Origin: Adiantum capillus-veneris
Lineage: Eukaryota; Streptophyta; Polypodiopsida; Polypodiales; Pteridaceae
Assembly (NCBI GenBank): GCA_014529385.2
Contig: CM043948.1
Span: 24,734,451 to 24,798,450, forward strand
Length of the DNA stretch: 64,000 nt
Direction: 5' to 3'
The notes below the pieces were generated by a model. It saw only the letters and a program-made list of their open reading frames with translations. It had not been told where the DNA came from and did no database searches. The translations under genes were made by a program, and so were the position numbers. Of the stretch, positions 20,641 to 34,287 are shown in pieces. Within the stretch, counting starts at the first letter, position 1. Every line of letters begins with the position of its first letter.

Positions 20641-21017
20641 GGCACACATGATGGACTCAAGCCAAAAAGAATGTGGCAAAGCTTGAATTTTGACCATACA
20701 TCGTGTCATTTCCGTAAGTGACGTGTTCTTCCTCTCAACAAGACCAAGTTTGTTAAGGTGTATAAGGCACAGTACATTGGTGTTTTATCAAACGACTAGT
20801 CAGAAATGCATTAAATTCATGAGATATATACTCCCCCCCTCGATCGGAATGGAGGGTGCCCATAGTACATTTCGAGACATTTTCAGCCAAAAATTGTTTG
20901 AAGCACATAAAAACTTTGGACTTTGCTTTAAACGGAAGTACCCATGCATACCTGGAGTAATCATCAATGAAAGTCACGAAGTAAAGGTAATCTCCCAAGG
21001 ATGGAGTTTGCATTGGC
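20640..21017 (-). pseudogene. Copia integrase catalytic core
   Basis: Reads QTPSLGDYLYFVTFIDDYSR (first-Asp region, with VHIDVCG supplied from the other side of the hAT-like insertion), then LHSDRGGEYISHEF (second Asp). TPYTPQ and the catalytic Glu lie in decayed sequence near 20750-20690. DDE integrase of the copia type, inactive. Confidence 0.88.
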
Positions 21018-21025
21018 CCACAAAC
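21018..21025 (+). repeat. Target site duplication of the hAT-like element (left)
   Basis: CCACAAAC, repeated exactly at 21699-21706. With one copy and the 673-bp insert removed, the copia integrase reads straight through (VHIDVCGPMQTPS). Confidence 0.9.
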
Positions 21026-21698
21026 CCTAGGGGATTCACTCTATATACAAAATGGGATGCCACCTACGAGCGGACAACTTTGATAGAACCCCTATATATG
21101 ACTCATATTAGGGAATATAACCCCCCTTTCTATGCTTATACAATAATCAATGAAGAAAAATATCATATCCCTATCTTACATATAAAATTTAGGTTTCACA
21201 TGATCTATCTGAGTAAAATTAGTCAAAGAGTGTGTAGCATAGTGATTGGCAACGTACTAAGGAACCACTTCTGTTGATAACTAGATGTACCCTCAATGTG
21301 TCTTAGTTTAACTTTCAAACTACGTTCTTGATCAGCCTGCACTCTGGCTACTCGTCCAATTTTGACCCATCCAAAGCTAGTGTAAATCCACCCTTGACTT
21401 GCTCCAAATCATCCCTTATCTATGATCGGCTTGATACAAAATTTGATGTGTGATATGATAAAAAACTTCCCCAAAATTCATTTGAGTTCTAGTGCACACC
21501 GATGACCAATCGTTACAAGTAATCTACTTGGGTCAGGTCCCCACCCCCCCCTAAATATGGTACCCCCTCCCTTATTTTTAAGCATGGGAGATAAATTATT
21601 GGGGGCCTGCCCCTAACTTACGTTTATGTAACTTGTAGACACCCCCCCTCCCCTGCACTTACATAGTGCAATAAGTTTTCCATGGTGAATCCCCCTGG
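21026..21698. mobile_element. Non-autonomous hAT-like DNA transposon
   Basis: 673 bp flanked by a perfect 8-bp duplication CCACAAAC. Terminal inverted repeats are CCTAGGGGATTCAC (21026-21039) and its imperfect complement GTGAATCCCCCTGG (21685-21698), 12 of 14 matching. The 8-bp TSD favours the hAT superfamily. It encodes no transposase. The interior has several C-rich runs (21540-21550, 21640-21655). It inserted in the integrase gene of the minus-strand copia element. Confidence 0.85.
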
Positions 21699-21706
21699 CC
21701 ACAAAC

Positions 21707-22048
21707 ATCAATATGCACAAGATGCAATCTGAATGTGGCCCTAACTGAACCATCCTTTGGAAACTTAGAACACTGCATTTTACCCAAAATACAGCCTACA
21801 CAAATATGTTTGACAGGTGCTTCAAGAGGTGGCAAAGAAGCAACCATATCAAATTTCTGCAAACGCAGCAAACTGGTAAAATTCACATGCCCAAAATGTG
21901 CATGCCACAATTTTGCATCTGAAACAACCCTTGAATCTACAACTACATTTGCAAAAAAAAAAATCCACACTTGTCATACAAAGTGAGCTTATACAGCCCA
22001 CAGCACAAAAGGCCAAATGTAATAATTTCATCACCAAAACAAAGATCA
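21707..22048 (-). pseudogene. Copia pre-integrase zinc domain
   Basis: Reads LHDLCFGDEIITFGLLCCGL and YKLTLYDKCG, then LWHAHFGHVNFTSLLRLQ and HICVGCILGKM, the HHCC zinc pattern preceding copia integrase. It continues to VHIDVCG, the start of the catalytic core. A poly-A stretch (21953-21963) marks a likely local indel. Confidence 0.85.
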
Positions 22049-22053
22049 TGAAG

Positions 22054-23753
<1,700 letters not shown>

Positions 23754-24109
23754 TTACCTCTCTCTTGAAATCATAGTCGTCCTTGACTATGGGGTAGAGA
23801 AGATAAAGCCTATTCATTAGTCCTTTTTCTAGCGGGTAGAGGATCCCTATCTTACCCTACGACATTGTTCCAAAATGGATGACTAATCCATTTGGCGATT
23901 GAGAGCCTAATCTACCACAAGCATGTCTGCGCATTAGTCCTATCAATCTTCCATAGTAGAGTGACAAGCTCTACTTGGTGTTTGGAAGACCTCGTCTCCA
24001 CAAACTTGATCCTAAGCATACATATTACTTAATATGTGTGCAGAATAAAGAAAAAGAGAGTCTTATAAGACAAAAAAAATTTGTTCATTTTAAACATTTG
24101 TACATTTGC

Positions 24110-24808
24110 TTACTCTAGGGAAGCGTTGCAAGCATTGACAAGGTTAGGGTTATCCTTTAATTGTATGCCTTGCATCCATCTAGCATCTTCAAAAGGATAG
24201 TTCTTAAACTTAATAAGATATCATCGGATAATCTTACCGCCTCTCAATACCTTGGCTTCATGTCGGAGAATGGACTCGGGCTGCAGGACCTCTTCTTGGT
24301 CCTTGATCTGCGATGGGTCTTCAATAGTTGGTTCTTGAGGTGGCTCTCCTTTGTAAGGCTTTAGTAGGCTCACATGAAAAGCATTGTGTATGAGCCAATG
24401 ATTGGGCAATTTGAGTTGATAGGCCATCTCATTCCTTGGTCTAAGAATCTGGAAGGGACCATAGTACCATTTTGCTAACTTAGCAAAGTACTTTTGGTGT
24501 CCCGTAGGATTCTTTCCCGCCGTGTGCTTTAATTGAGCCTTGGGAAATTTAAGCAAGACCCAGTCATTTTTCTTAAAGGATTGGGCTCTTTTGTGCTTAT
24601 CAGCAGAAGACTTTTGCCTTTGCTGTGAGATAGAGATAGCATCCTTAATCTTTTCGAAAGATTCTTGTAGGTCTCGGCTATACTCATGTGTAGCAAAGAT
24701 CTTCTTGTGTACCTTAAGTAGTAGGGGACTTTTGAATCTTCCCTCAATTACCTCTAAAGGTGATTTTCCTGTGGAGGTATGTACAATATTATTGTAGGCA
24801 TACTCCAC
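24110..24808 (-). pseudogene. Chromovirus integrase C-terminus with chromodomain
   Basis: The open stretch 24808-24221 begins MEYAYNNIVHTSTGKSPLEV, the end of the integrase core. It has the GPY/F module WYYGPFQILRPRNEMAYQLK and FHVSLLKPY. A chromodomain follows: PESILRHEAKVLRGGKIIR, an in-frame stop (24221-24223), then YLIKFKNYPFEDARW in the same frame. The pattern of an aromatic residue followed by KF/WKN....D.W is typical of the C-terminal chromodomain of plant chromoviruses, which guides integration to heterochromatin. Confidence 0.9.
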
Positions 24809-24852
24809 TAAGGGTAAGTACTTCTCCCATTGGGACCTTTGATCTACTTCCG

Positions 24853-25602
24853 TTACGTAGGCTTTAGTAGATCAAGAACTATTAGGTTAGCTACTTCACT
24901 TTGGCCACCATCCGTTTGCGGGTGATAGGCCAAAGAGAAATTTAGCCTTGTCCCTAAATTTTCAAAGAGACCCTTCCAAAAATTACTCGTCATTCTAGGA
25001 TCTCTATCCAAAACTATGGACATTGGCAAGCCATGGTACTTGAAGATTTGTGATATGAAGAGGGTTGCCATTTGATGGGCTTTGATAGTCTTTTTGACAA
25101 GTATAAAATGAGTTTGTTTGCTGAACTTGTCTACTATCGTCGATATTCCCGTATTCCCATGGATAGACTTAGTCAATCCAAAGATAAAATCCATGGATAT
25201 GCTCTCCCATGGTGAATTAGGGATTGTCAAAGGTTGAAGCAATCCAGGTTGCTTCCCTCTATCAAACTTTGTCTTTTGGCATACCACACATTTAGAAACA
25301 TTCTTTTGTATGTTTTCTTTCATGGCAGGCCAATAGAAATATGTTTCAATCCCTTTTAGGGTAGACTGAATTCCTCTATGCCCCGCATAAGGAGACGCAT
25401 GAGATTCATACATTACCTTCTCACGTAGTGAGTTAGTAACGCATAGTCTATTGCCATAGAAAAGATAACCATCTTGTAAGGTAAATGGTTCCTCTTTCTT
25501 CCCTAGTGCAAGGACTGAAATCACGTCTCTAAAATTGAGATCAATAGCGTACTCATCTATCATAGAAGATAGATCATTGTGAGTTGCTATGGAAAACCGC
25601 AT
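24853..25602 (-). pseudogene. Gypsy integrase, zinc domain and catalytic core
   Basis: 249 codons open. The zinc domain reads HASPYAGHRGIQ and then CVVCQKTK (HHCC). Core motifs are ISMDFIFGL (first Asp), IVLDRDPRMTSNFW (second Asp) and YHPQTDGGQSEVAN (catalytic Glu; an extra Gly disturbs the usual TDGQSE). The frame then drifts. DDE integrase of a chromovirus. Confidence 0.92.
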
Positions 25603-26216
25603 TCACTCTCTTCCGTCTTGAGAGAGCATTGGCTACTTGATTATGCTTGTCAGCAATGTGAGCAATATGAAAATGAAATTGCAAAAGGAAATTTTCCCAC
25701 CTCATTTGTTTGTTAGAGAGCTTGATCTGCGTCATGAAGTACTTAAGGCTTTGGTGATCCATCCACAGAATGAAAGGAGTCCCCAATAAATAGTGCTTCC
25801 ATGAGTCTAAGGCATGTAGAACTGCGAGGAGTTCCTTTTCATATATGCCTAGAGCTTGCTCAACAGGGTCGAGCCTTCGACTTTCATAGGCTATTGCGTA
25901 GCCTTTTTTAAGCAAAACAACTCCAAGGAAATCACCAAGCGTCACATTGGACCTCAAATGGCTTGAAGAGATCTGGGAGTGTAATCACAGGTTGAGAGAT
26001 AAGCTTTTCTTTAAGCTTCTCAAAAGCATTGTTCTTCTTGGCAGACCATGTATACCTAATGTTTTTCTTTGTTAGGTCATGTAATGGTCTCGCGATTTGT
26101 GAGAACTTTTCTATGAAGCATCTATAGTATGCACACATAGCTATAAAGTTTCTTAGTTCATGCAGATTCCTTGGATTAGGCCATCCTTTTATTAGCTCTA
26201 ACTTTAATGGATCCAT
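25574..26216 (-). pseudogene. Gypsy RNase H and RT C-terminus
   Basis: RT thumb/connection: MDPLKLELIKGWPNPRNLHE, LRNFIAMCAYYRCFIEKF and ARPLHDLTKK (26216-25932). After a frame change, RNase H follows: LGVVLLKKGYAIAYESRRLD, YEKELLAVLHALDSWKHYLL and MDHQSLKYFMTQIKLSNKQ, ending ADKHNQVANALSRR (25957-25574). All are standard gypsy blocks. Confidence 0.92.
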
Positions 26217-26274
26217 TTGGATGCCATCTTGAGAGATAATATGACCTAAATATTGAATCTGTTGTAAGAAAAAC

Positions 26275-26560
26275 TCACTTTTCTTTCGTTAATATAGAGT
26301 TTATTCTCTCTAAGACTTGAAATATTACCTGGAGGTGTTGCTTGTGTTCGTCTAATGAATTAGAGTAGATGATTATATCATCAAAGAGCACTCTAGTAAA
26401 GGGTCGGTGAGGCCTAAATAGCTTCTCCATCAAGCGGTTGAATGTGGCTGGTGCATTGGTAAAGCCAAAAGGCATGACAATGTATTCATAAAGGGCCTCT
26501 TTTGCAAGTCTCACCAGGAGGCTTCCTAGGTACTCTCTCTTCGTGGTGAGGAGTTTGGAG
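26275..26560 (-). pseudogene. Gypsy RT palm
   Basis: Reads LYEYIVMPFGFTNAPATFNR and LFDDIIIYSNSLDEHKQHL, including the FDD form of the catalytic box. The upstream blocks (RVCVDYR, LIDELG) are absent: this piece joins almost directly to gag leader sequence at about 26565. A short run lacking the usual HLRKCEF block lies to the left of 26275. Confidence 0.88.
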
Positions 26561-26564
26561 AATC

Positions 26565-26737
26565 CCATGAGCATGTAGCTACCTTTGCACTTCACTTTGG
26601 AGGGATGGATTTCCCATGGCTTGTTGAAGCCTAGAAACAAGGTAGTTAACAAGCATAGGGGCATCATTAGCAGCCTGTTCATTAGCAAAATCAAAGCTAT
26701 CAGCATTATTTTCACTCTCTTTACTATTGTTAGCCAT
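26565..26737 (-). pseudogene. gag N-terminus of the chromovirus
   Basis: The predicted start at 26737 reads MANNSKESENNADSFDFANE, followed by MLVNYLVSRLQQAMGNPS. A close relative starts at 31463 (MADNNQESRMNIDNFDFAHE ... YLVTMLHQAMGNRS), which supports the start. The rest of gag and protease are deleted. The PBS lies about 400 bp upstream. Confidence 0.8.
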
Positions 26738-27137
26738 TCTAACAAATTTTAGGTGTAAATTTTTAAGCGTCCTTTGGCACTTCAAGCCCTAGTTGCTACT
26801 CCTCTTTACCCCTTTAGAAAAGCACTCAAGCTCCTGTACCCGTGGCTCGAATATCATTAATTGCAAGGAATAGAAGAGAGGATCTTTCAACACCAAAATA
26901 GTACCGGCTCCTATCAAGCTTCTAATAGCTCAATAGTGGTTAAGCCATAGGCAAGCCCCATAGGACTCCACTATTAAGACCATAGCTCTCGATGGTGATG
27001 CCCCGTTATCTGTACGAAGCAGGAGCATTGCAAGCTGAAAAACCCCTATTCTACTTACTCAATTGCAATTAATAATACCAACCATTTATAGTTAGCTTGA
27101 GGACCTCCCTTCTTGAGCAAGAAAAGAGAAACCTTGT

Positions 27138-27149
27138 GCTCTGATACCA
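27138..27149 (-). promoter_or_regulatory. Primer binding site of the chromovirus
   Basis: Plus strand GCTCTGATACCA, that is TGGTATCAGAGC on the minus strand, one base inside the 5' LTR (27151). Initiator Met-tRNA type, as usual for chromoviruses. Confidence 0.93.
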
Positions 27150-27150
27150 A

Positions 27151-28744
27151 TGTAGCATTTAATGGCCTACTAAGTTGTGTGTAGCGAAAAATAGCATAAA
27201 CATAGTGAGCATTTCATTAGAACAGATTCCTAATGAGCATAGCAAGAGTGCTTGGATGGAGACAGCAACAAAAAGTATAACACCTAGCTAGATAGGCATG
27301 AACAATACTTCAAAAGAGAGAGAAATTAAGCTATTGACAACAATTGAGGACCGGATTTACATGGAGCCGGTCCCCCCTCCAAAAGGCATTGTATTATAGG
27401 TTTCCCCCATCAAGGGAGACATTTTACAATGCAAAACTTTGTGTTCCTTTAATAACTTGCTGGTGCAATGAAGATGGAAGCTTCAAGCACCTAGCTCACA
27501 CTTATAAAACACAACATCAATTCCCTCACGGTCTCGGACCTAAGACCTCACACACCTTCAAAGATGGTGAGAGCTAGCGGCGTATGAGAGTAGATTGAGA
27601 GGAAGGAGTATTCTTACGAGAAACAAGAATATCTCCTCACATAATCACTCATAATATCTTAGCATAGCTTAGTAATTAGCATGGTAGAGGAGATGAGCAT
27701 GCATTGGAGCTTGGCTCTTGATTGGATTTGCATCACAAAGCCAAGAGTTGTTGGTGTAGGCCTCCCTTCTCACAATCTTGGAGTAGATGATGAGTTGTTC
27801 ATCAAAGCTTAAGAAGGAGAGAGAGTCTTCTTTGTTTCACACATGAGGTTCAGTGAGTGTGTATGTGTGTGTGATAATGCTTGCCAAAATCAGCCCCCTC
27901 TCTCTCTTGGTTGACCCCTCTTGAATTTTACTCATGTTGGCATCCCATTGGACCCTGCAAAGCTTAGCCAATGATAATTAAGAAGCATAAGTGATAGCCT
28001 TGTGACATGTGTCCCCCTTTCCCCTTTTGTGAGAGCTTTAGGTAATTAAATAATGCAATTAAACTCTTGTTGGACCCTTTAGTCTTCTGGCCAATAGGAA
28101 TCAGGCAAGCCATTTGGCTGTTGAATGCTCATTGGACCCCTTGGGAGACTCTACAACAGTCTTCTAGAGAACTTCATTTCTATTGGTTTGTTTATCAAGT
28201 ATTTTTGAATGAATTAAACTAAATGTACTCTAGCCTAATTCTCATTGGTCCACCTCTATGGTCATCGAATAGGATTTGAATGCACCTTGGGGGAAACTCG
28301 GCTAGGGATCTCACATGTGTCCCCTATTCCCTTTGTGTAAGGGGAGCTTGCTAGAGTGTATGTGTGTTTATCTCTCATCCCCTACAAGAAAGGCTCGCCC
28401 CCTCCTATCTAGGAATATGTGAAGACTTTATGGTCTTCACAGAAGCATCCAATTTGCCCTAGGTTTTGACCATTGGACTTAACCTTTGAATTTTGAAACC
28501 TTAGCATTTTGGAAGTCTTAATGGGCTGAGCCTTGGGGTCTTTGAAGCCCATTGTTGCACATTTCTCTTTTGCAGATGGTCCCTCCTTTGGATCCCCATT
28601 TTCCCTCCTTTGGATCCCTATTGTGACCGATCTGTTAGCTTAACCAATATACTAGCTTTTTCTCCCCTGGTACTGCCCCATATTAAATTATCAGTTTAAC
28701 ATGAGAAAATCATTTAGGAGAATTAGATATTAGTTATTATGACA
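27151..28744 (-). repeat. 5' LTR of the chromovirus
   Basis: About 1.59 kb, matching 22054-23753 along its whole length with scattered substitutions and small indels. It starts TGTAGCATTTAATGG on the plus strand and ends TTATTATGACA. Confidence 0.92.
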
Positions 28745-28749
28745 TGAAC

Positions 28750-29480
28750 TGTACATTTGTCATCCACAAATTCGACTACAAGTCAAAGTCTAGCAAGTGC
28801 AGATACAGACAAAATATTCTTCTTATCCCAAGTACATTAATTGCATCAACAAGTGTGAAAGAATCGACATTTGCAATAGTAAGCACAATATTTCAAACTC
28901 CCTGAACCAGATAAGAGGCATTGTTGGCACAAGTGACTGTTTCCCACCATGAGGAACAGCTCGAGAGAGGTGAATAATTCACGATGTGAGGTAATGTGCT
29001 TTGTAGCACCACTGTCAAAATACCACACATGCGAATTTGCAGCAATTGACATGCATGCATCATGGATAGCAGGATTGCAAGTGCACTCCGCACTAAAAGC
29101 CCATTCTACATCAACATCATCATCACAGACTCCTTTCACAGAAGACTCAACAATGGCTACATTTGTAGTGGAACCAACATTTGCAGTAGAACCACCCTCT
29201 TTCTTCTTGGCCTCTTTGGCCTTCAACTTAGGACACTGCTTGATCAAGTAATCATTAGCTTTACAATAATGCACCCTTATCACCAGAATTTCTAGACGAT
29301 TGCTGCCAATAGAAGCATTAGGAACATGTGATTTTCCACTCGCAGAAGAACCATAAGAAGTGGCTGCATTACTGCTACCACCCTTTCTTTGAGCAGCAAT
29401 AAAAGCATGCTCAACTGCACGTTGTCTAGTCCTATTCTTTTTGGAATGTGACTCTTGCAATAGCAATGTGCACATTGTGT
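28750..29480 (-). pseudogene. Copia gag knuckle and protease (minus-strand copia)
   Basis: The open stretch 29475-28846 reads VEHAFIAAQRKGGSSN, a knuckle-like segment VHYCKANDYLIKQCPK (the second Cys and the His of CCHC are not intact), and the protease block VWYFDSGATKHITSHRELF with the DSG motif. It continues to VDDKCTVH at 28750, where the chromovirus inserted. The gag N-terminus is missing beyond 29480. Confidence 0.85.
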
Positions 29481-31271
29481 GTTTAAGTGTTAATTAGTCT
29501 CTAATTCTTGCTTCTTGCTCTCATTTATCTTCTCCTTTGCTTGGTTTGTGAACTCTTTGCTTTTGATCTATGTGTGTGAGTAATTAATGAGTGTGTGAAC
29601 CATTGTCCTCTTACTTGTGAGATTAGAGAGTAGGCTTTGCATTCCCTTCTTCTTCTCTCTCTTGATCCATCGGTGTGACATTATGTTGGCGGATTGAGCT
29701 ATCCTATGACCCGCCAACACAGGGTATAATGAAGACACTCCTATATTATAGCAAAAAGGATCATCCAACTTTATGAGTTTTCCACTGCTCATGAACTTTC
29801 TCTGTCTAGCCAACAGAGGCTTTGTAAAGGTTTTCTTATTCCAACAAATCCTTGTCAAGGTTTTCTTATTTTCTAACTGCAAAGTTGACAATTAAAACTT
29901 TCCCTAATGTTAACCACAAAGGATACTCGCTCACCGTGTGATGCAAGCGCTACTAACCACAGCTTATTCTCCACTCACTATAGTATTTCCTTCCTAAACT
30001 CGAGCTTCATCTGGCAAGAGCATTTCTTATCAATAACTTTATTTTCTAGGGATAACATTCCATAATGATCAAACAAGTTTACCCTACATCAAGAAATTCT
30101 TTTGCCAAACAATTCTTTCAACTTAATTTATGAAAATACATGCTTGTCTCTTGTGATAATAATCACATTCTTGGTCAATTTAGGACATCCTAGGCTTCTC
30201 ATACTAAGGTCAACTTATGAAATGAACAATGTAGAAATTGACAATTGACTTACCAAGTTAGGAGCGGGTGCAACTACAAATTGCAATTGAGGATGGACTC
30301 CAAGAACCTCATTCTTTGGTTCCACAAGTTGAGGATTCACTAGAGGTTCCGGCATGACATTTGTTCTCCTTGGTGGATCCACTTCTCATGCAGTACACAG
30401 AGAAGATAAAATGGCATAATACTAAAATCAATCAAAACCAAATGGATGTTAGTTACAACAAGGAGATATATTTATAAACCATTCATAAGCTACATAAGAA
30501 TACGACTCTAGTGCAAGTTATTTGCATCCATTTATCTAGGAACACTTGCTACCACCTACACAGCCCTATGTAGGAGGGGATTCATGCTTCTCACTCCACA
30601 TCCAAGTGATCAAAAAGAGGGTATTTAAGGAGTAATACTAACAACATGGAGGGTGATTAAGGTAAAGAAAATCACACAAAAACAATGGATTCTACTCCCT
30701 AATTACTAGCGCATGCACCCATATACATGCATGCTTAGCTAGTCCTAGATGTCTTTTCATATGCTTATTTTTCACATGGTTCAACTTAGATAGATAGAAA
30801 AATCAAGCTTAAGCCCATATTATTTTGAGGATATAGACAACAAGGAGGTTTAAATCAATAGTTAGCTACCTTATGTTTAAGTTCTCTTCTCATGAATAGC
30901 ATTGGGATTAGTGACCTCTTGGGAAGTTTTGAGTCCTGGTAAACGATTGTCCCTCGTGCACAGCCAATGGCTCCAATGAAACCTTCATAGCCTGGTTGTC
31001 AAATATGCCAGAGACTATGCCTTGGTCACTGCCTTGGTCCCATCAAGGATGGAGGAGGTGAAGGAGATAGTGTCGGGATAGCGTACTCTCATTGCCGCAC
31101 AAAAGTTTTGTTGCAAATTTCTATTGCTCTTGTTCTTTGACTTTTATGTGATTGCCCTTTACCTCTTTTTATAGGCTTCTAGGTTGCATTATTCTTGGTG
31201 CATGCTTTTTGGATTCTTTCCTCATGTATCACTATTTTTTGCTACAAGTCTCCCATGTCACTACTTTGTAG
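29481..31271. other. Unassigned segment with one coding-like stretch
   Basis: Mostly AT-rich and without recognisable genes. At 30405-30230 (minus strand) a stretch reads DPPRRTNVMPEPLVNPQL and QLQFVVAPAPNL, then meets GGTAAGT. It looks like a proline-rich gag or exon fragment, but I cannot assign it. Confidence 0.35.
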
Positions 31272-31463
31272 TCAACTACTTTTTGGCCGCAATTCTCTTG
31301 TGTCACTGTCTTTTGCATAGTCAACTATGGACCGGTTGCCCATAGCTTGATGCAACATAGTAACAAGATAAGTGATAAACATGGGGACATCATCATTAGC
31401 ACCTTCATGTGCAAAATCAAAGTTGTCAATGTTCATTCTACTCTCTTGGTTATTGTCAGCCAT
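31272..31463 (-). pseudogene. gag N-terminus of a second chromovirus copy
   Basis: Starts MADNNQESRMNIDNFDFAHE and shares the YLVTMLHQAMGN block with the gag start at 26737. It diverges after that point and ends at 31272. Its upstream leader (31470-31570) also resembles 26745-26850. No further pol follows on this strand, so the copy is truncated at the same gag position as the first. Confidence 0.75.
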
Positions 31464-31574
31464 GCTAATTATACTTATGTGTTTACTTAGTGTATCCTTT
31501 GGTAATTCAAAACCTTAGTTGCTAGTCCACTAAGCCTTTGAGATTAAGACTTAAGTATCTACACCCTTAACTTG

Positions 31575-32113
31575 GCATGAAAAATACATTTGCAAGAGAG
31601 ATTATTAGAGAAAATGGCAATAGTTGAGGATTGGATTTACTTGGAGCCGGTCCCCCCTCCAAAAGGCGTTTGTATTACAGATTCTCCCATCAAGAGAGAC
31701 TTGGTACAATACAATCTTTGTGTTACTTGTGACCTTGGTGATGCTATGAAGATGGAAATCTTCATGCATCACGAGCATAACATAAACTTTGAAAAAAGCA
31801 TTAACTATCCCAAGCCTGAGTCCCAAGGCCTCAAACACCGAAGGTGGAGAGAGATAGAGGGGACTGAGGGTAGGAATCATAGGAGAAAGAAATAGTTCCT
31901 CACTTATTATCAGTCTTCTGCTTAGCATAGCATAATAGCATAGTAATGAAGATGAAGAAGATGGAAAGCTTAAGAATTGAAGCATGGCTCTTGGTTAGAT
32001 TTGCATTCCATAGCCAAGATTGTTGGTGTAGGCTCTCAACTTCTCAACAACAAGCTTGGAGAAGGAGATGGAGCTCTTGCACTTTGCACTCCACACAATG
32101 AGAGAATGTGTGT

Positions 32114-32164
<51 letters not shown>

Positions 32165-32190
32165 GGAGAGTATAGCCCCTCTCAAGATTC

Positions 32191-32231
<41 letters not shown>

Positions 32232-33034
32232 TATTTAATTATATCATTTGGACATGTGTCCTCTTTTTCCTCTTTGAGAGAAAGAACTTAACTATTGAAC
32301 TTTATGCATCTAAATTCGCATTGGACCCTTTTAAAGCCTATCCAATAGGATTCAAGCACATCATGAGGGCCACATGTGGAGGATTTTGATGTGTCTTTTT
32401 ATGCTTCTTAAGTCATTTGGTTTGAATTGTACACTTCAAGCACTTAGTCACTTAAGCATGGAAACCATTTATGCTCCTTGAGAGTTTATCTTTGAATTGA
32501 ACACTTCAAGAACCTTAGTCATTTAAGCATGAGAATCACCTCAAGCTTGGGCAAGGTTCCCACAAAAACTTTAAACACTTTAGCTAGCAAGCTGACAAGC
32601 ACCTCATGCTTGGGTAGGATTCCCACCTCAAGGTCAGCCCTAGCTTGCCTAAGGTCAAAGGACTTTAATTTAACACTAACTTTTGGAGGTCTTTAATGAA
32701 GCTAACCCTAAGGTCTTTTAAGTTCCATTAGATGCACGTTGCTCTTTGATAGACTACCTCCTTTTGGACCCCTATTGAGATGTAACCGTCTCTCCTCTTG
32801 GTCCCTTGCTAAGTTAAATCTAGAAGCACTTATTGCACATTGCTCTTTGGTAGACTATCTCCTTTTGGACCCCTATTGAGATGCAACCATTTCTCTTTTT
32901 GGTCCCTTGTTGAGATAGGTCTAAAAGCACATATCTATATCCTAACTCTTGTTCCCCTTTTATCTTCCCATATTAAATGATCAGTTTAATATGAGAAAAT
33001 TATTTGGTAAAGTTAGATATTATATTTTATGACA
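31575..33034 (-). repeat. Diverged chromovirus LTR lacking its inner end
   Basis: Homologous to the interior and outer part of 27151-28744, for example GGATTTACTTGGAGCCGGTC and the terminal TTTTATGACA. The first 145 bp of the LTR, its PBS and part of the leader are deleted. It contains local duplications (about 74-bp period near 32417/32491 and about 111-bp period near 32738/32849) and a compound microsatellite. Confidence 0.75.
32107..32227. repeat. Compound TG / poly-G / CT tract
   Basis: TG units (32107-32127), 36 consecutive G (32128-32163), a short spacer, then CT units (32191-32227). Confidence 0.95.
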
Positions 33035-33600
33035 TGACACATCCGCACCACCAACTAGTGGAAACTCCCTCTGCTTTGGAAGCCTACACTTTGACATCAT
33101 TGATTATATAGCTTAAGCTACACACTTTGTATCCAAGCATATCCGCTCATTATCCAAGAATTACCCATCACTTTGAGCCCACTTTTTCCTCATCGTTTGC
33201 ATCTAGTTTGTGATTAATCTACTTAACATTTTCTACTCCTACTAGCATCAATCTCTCTCTCTAATCTCTTATAATTTACACACTAATTACACCATGACCA
33301 ACTCACTCTCATATCCACCATAACCAAATTTCCTTTCAATAAATGGTTTTTTTGTATACTGATGGATTCTATTTCTATTCCTCTCCACTGTCTCACTCTC
33401 TCTCTCAATACTTATGGTGCAAAGTGATTCAATATTGAAAGTGGTTGTTGATTGGAGGAACATTGAGAAGAATCACCCATTTTTTGTAATATTTAATTTC
33501 AATAGATTTGAGAGACCATTTTTCATGAGAATGTACCTCTCAAGAGGAATGTATAAAAGCCAAAGTTTTGTAAATCTTTGCATCTACTATGTGCCATAAC

Positions 33601-33683
<83 letters not shown>

Positions 33684-34287
33684 CCTTATCTCTTCACTAG
33701 GCATGCTACGGAGCAGCCATTGCAAAGTTGACACCACCAACAAGCTAGCAACAGTGAGGGCTGCGCACCAATGCCAAGCTCGTGAGATTTTGGTTCAGAG
33801 GCAAGCTCCCAAGAGCTTTTGAGTGAGTTATCTTGCAAACCATGTATCTATTTTGGGAGTTCTTCATACCAGTAAAAGAAGATCTACACATTAGGATCAT
33901 GCATGTTGAGATTCAGTGACGTGTATTAGACTGCCTATCTTCATACTCCATAGTGGTTACGGGTGGGATATAGGGGCAGAGTCTGTAGGGTAGTGACCTC
34001 TTGGTAAGTAGAGGATTCTCTATGAGTTTCAAGTCAATTCGACGACATTTGATCTTTATTTAGATAGCATGAGTCTCGTAGGTTTTGTTGCAATCACAAG
34101 CACATAGGATGTCTGGATTTGATTTCCTCGAGTAGTGATTGTCTCATTAGAAGGTTGAGTAGGTGATTGACAACCATCTACTTGCTTCCACGCACCTGTA
34201 GGTTGAGCTACGTCCTTGGCCAACATTTTGGTATGTCGGTTTAGTTCTCACTATGCTGACATATGCTCGCAACATATTCGCCAACAT
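33035..34287. other. Gene-free segment, possibly containing a 5' LTR
   Basis: No coding region. It contains a TG then GA microsatellite (33605-33636 and 33637-33682). The part just before 34288 should be the 5' LTR of the element whose PBS is there, ending near CCAACA, but no partner LTR is visible to define its start. Confidence 0.4.

Noticed and set aside
24221-24223. Stop in the chromodomain as evidence for two separate proteins
   Set aside because: The chromodomain reading resumes in the same frame immediately after it; a point mutation is the simpler explanation.
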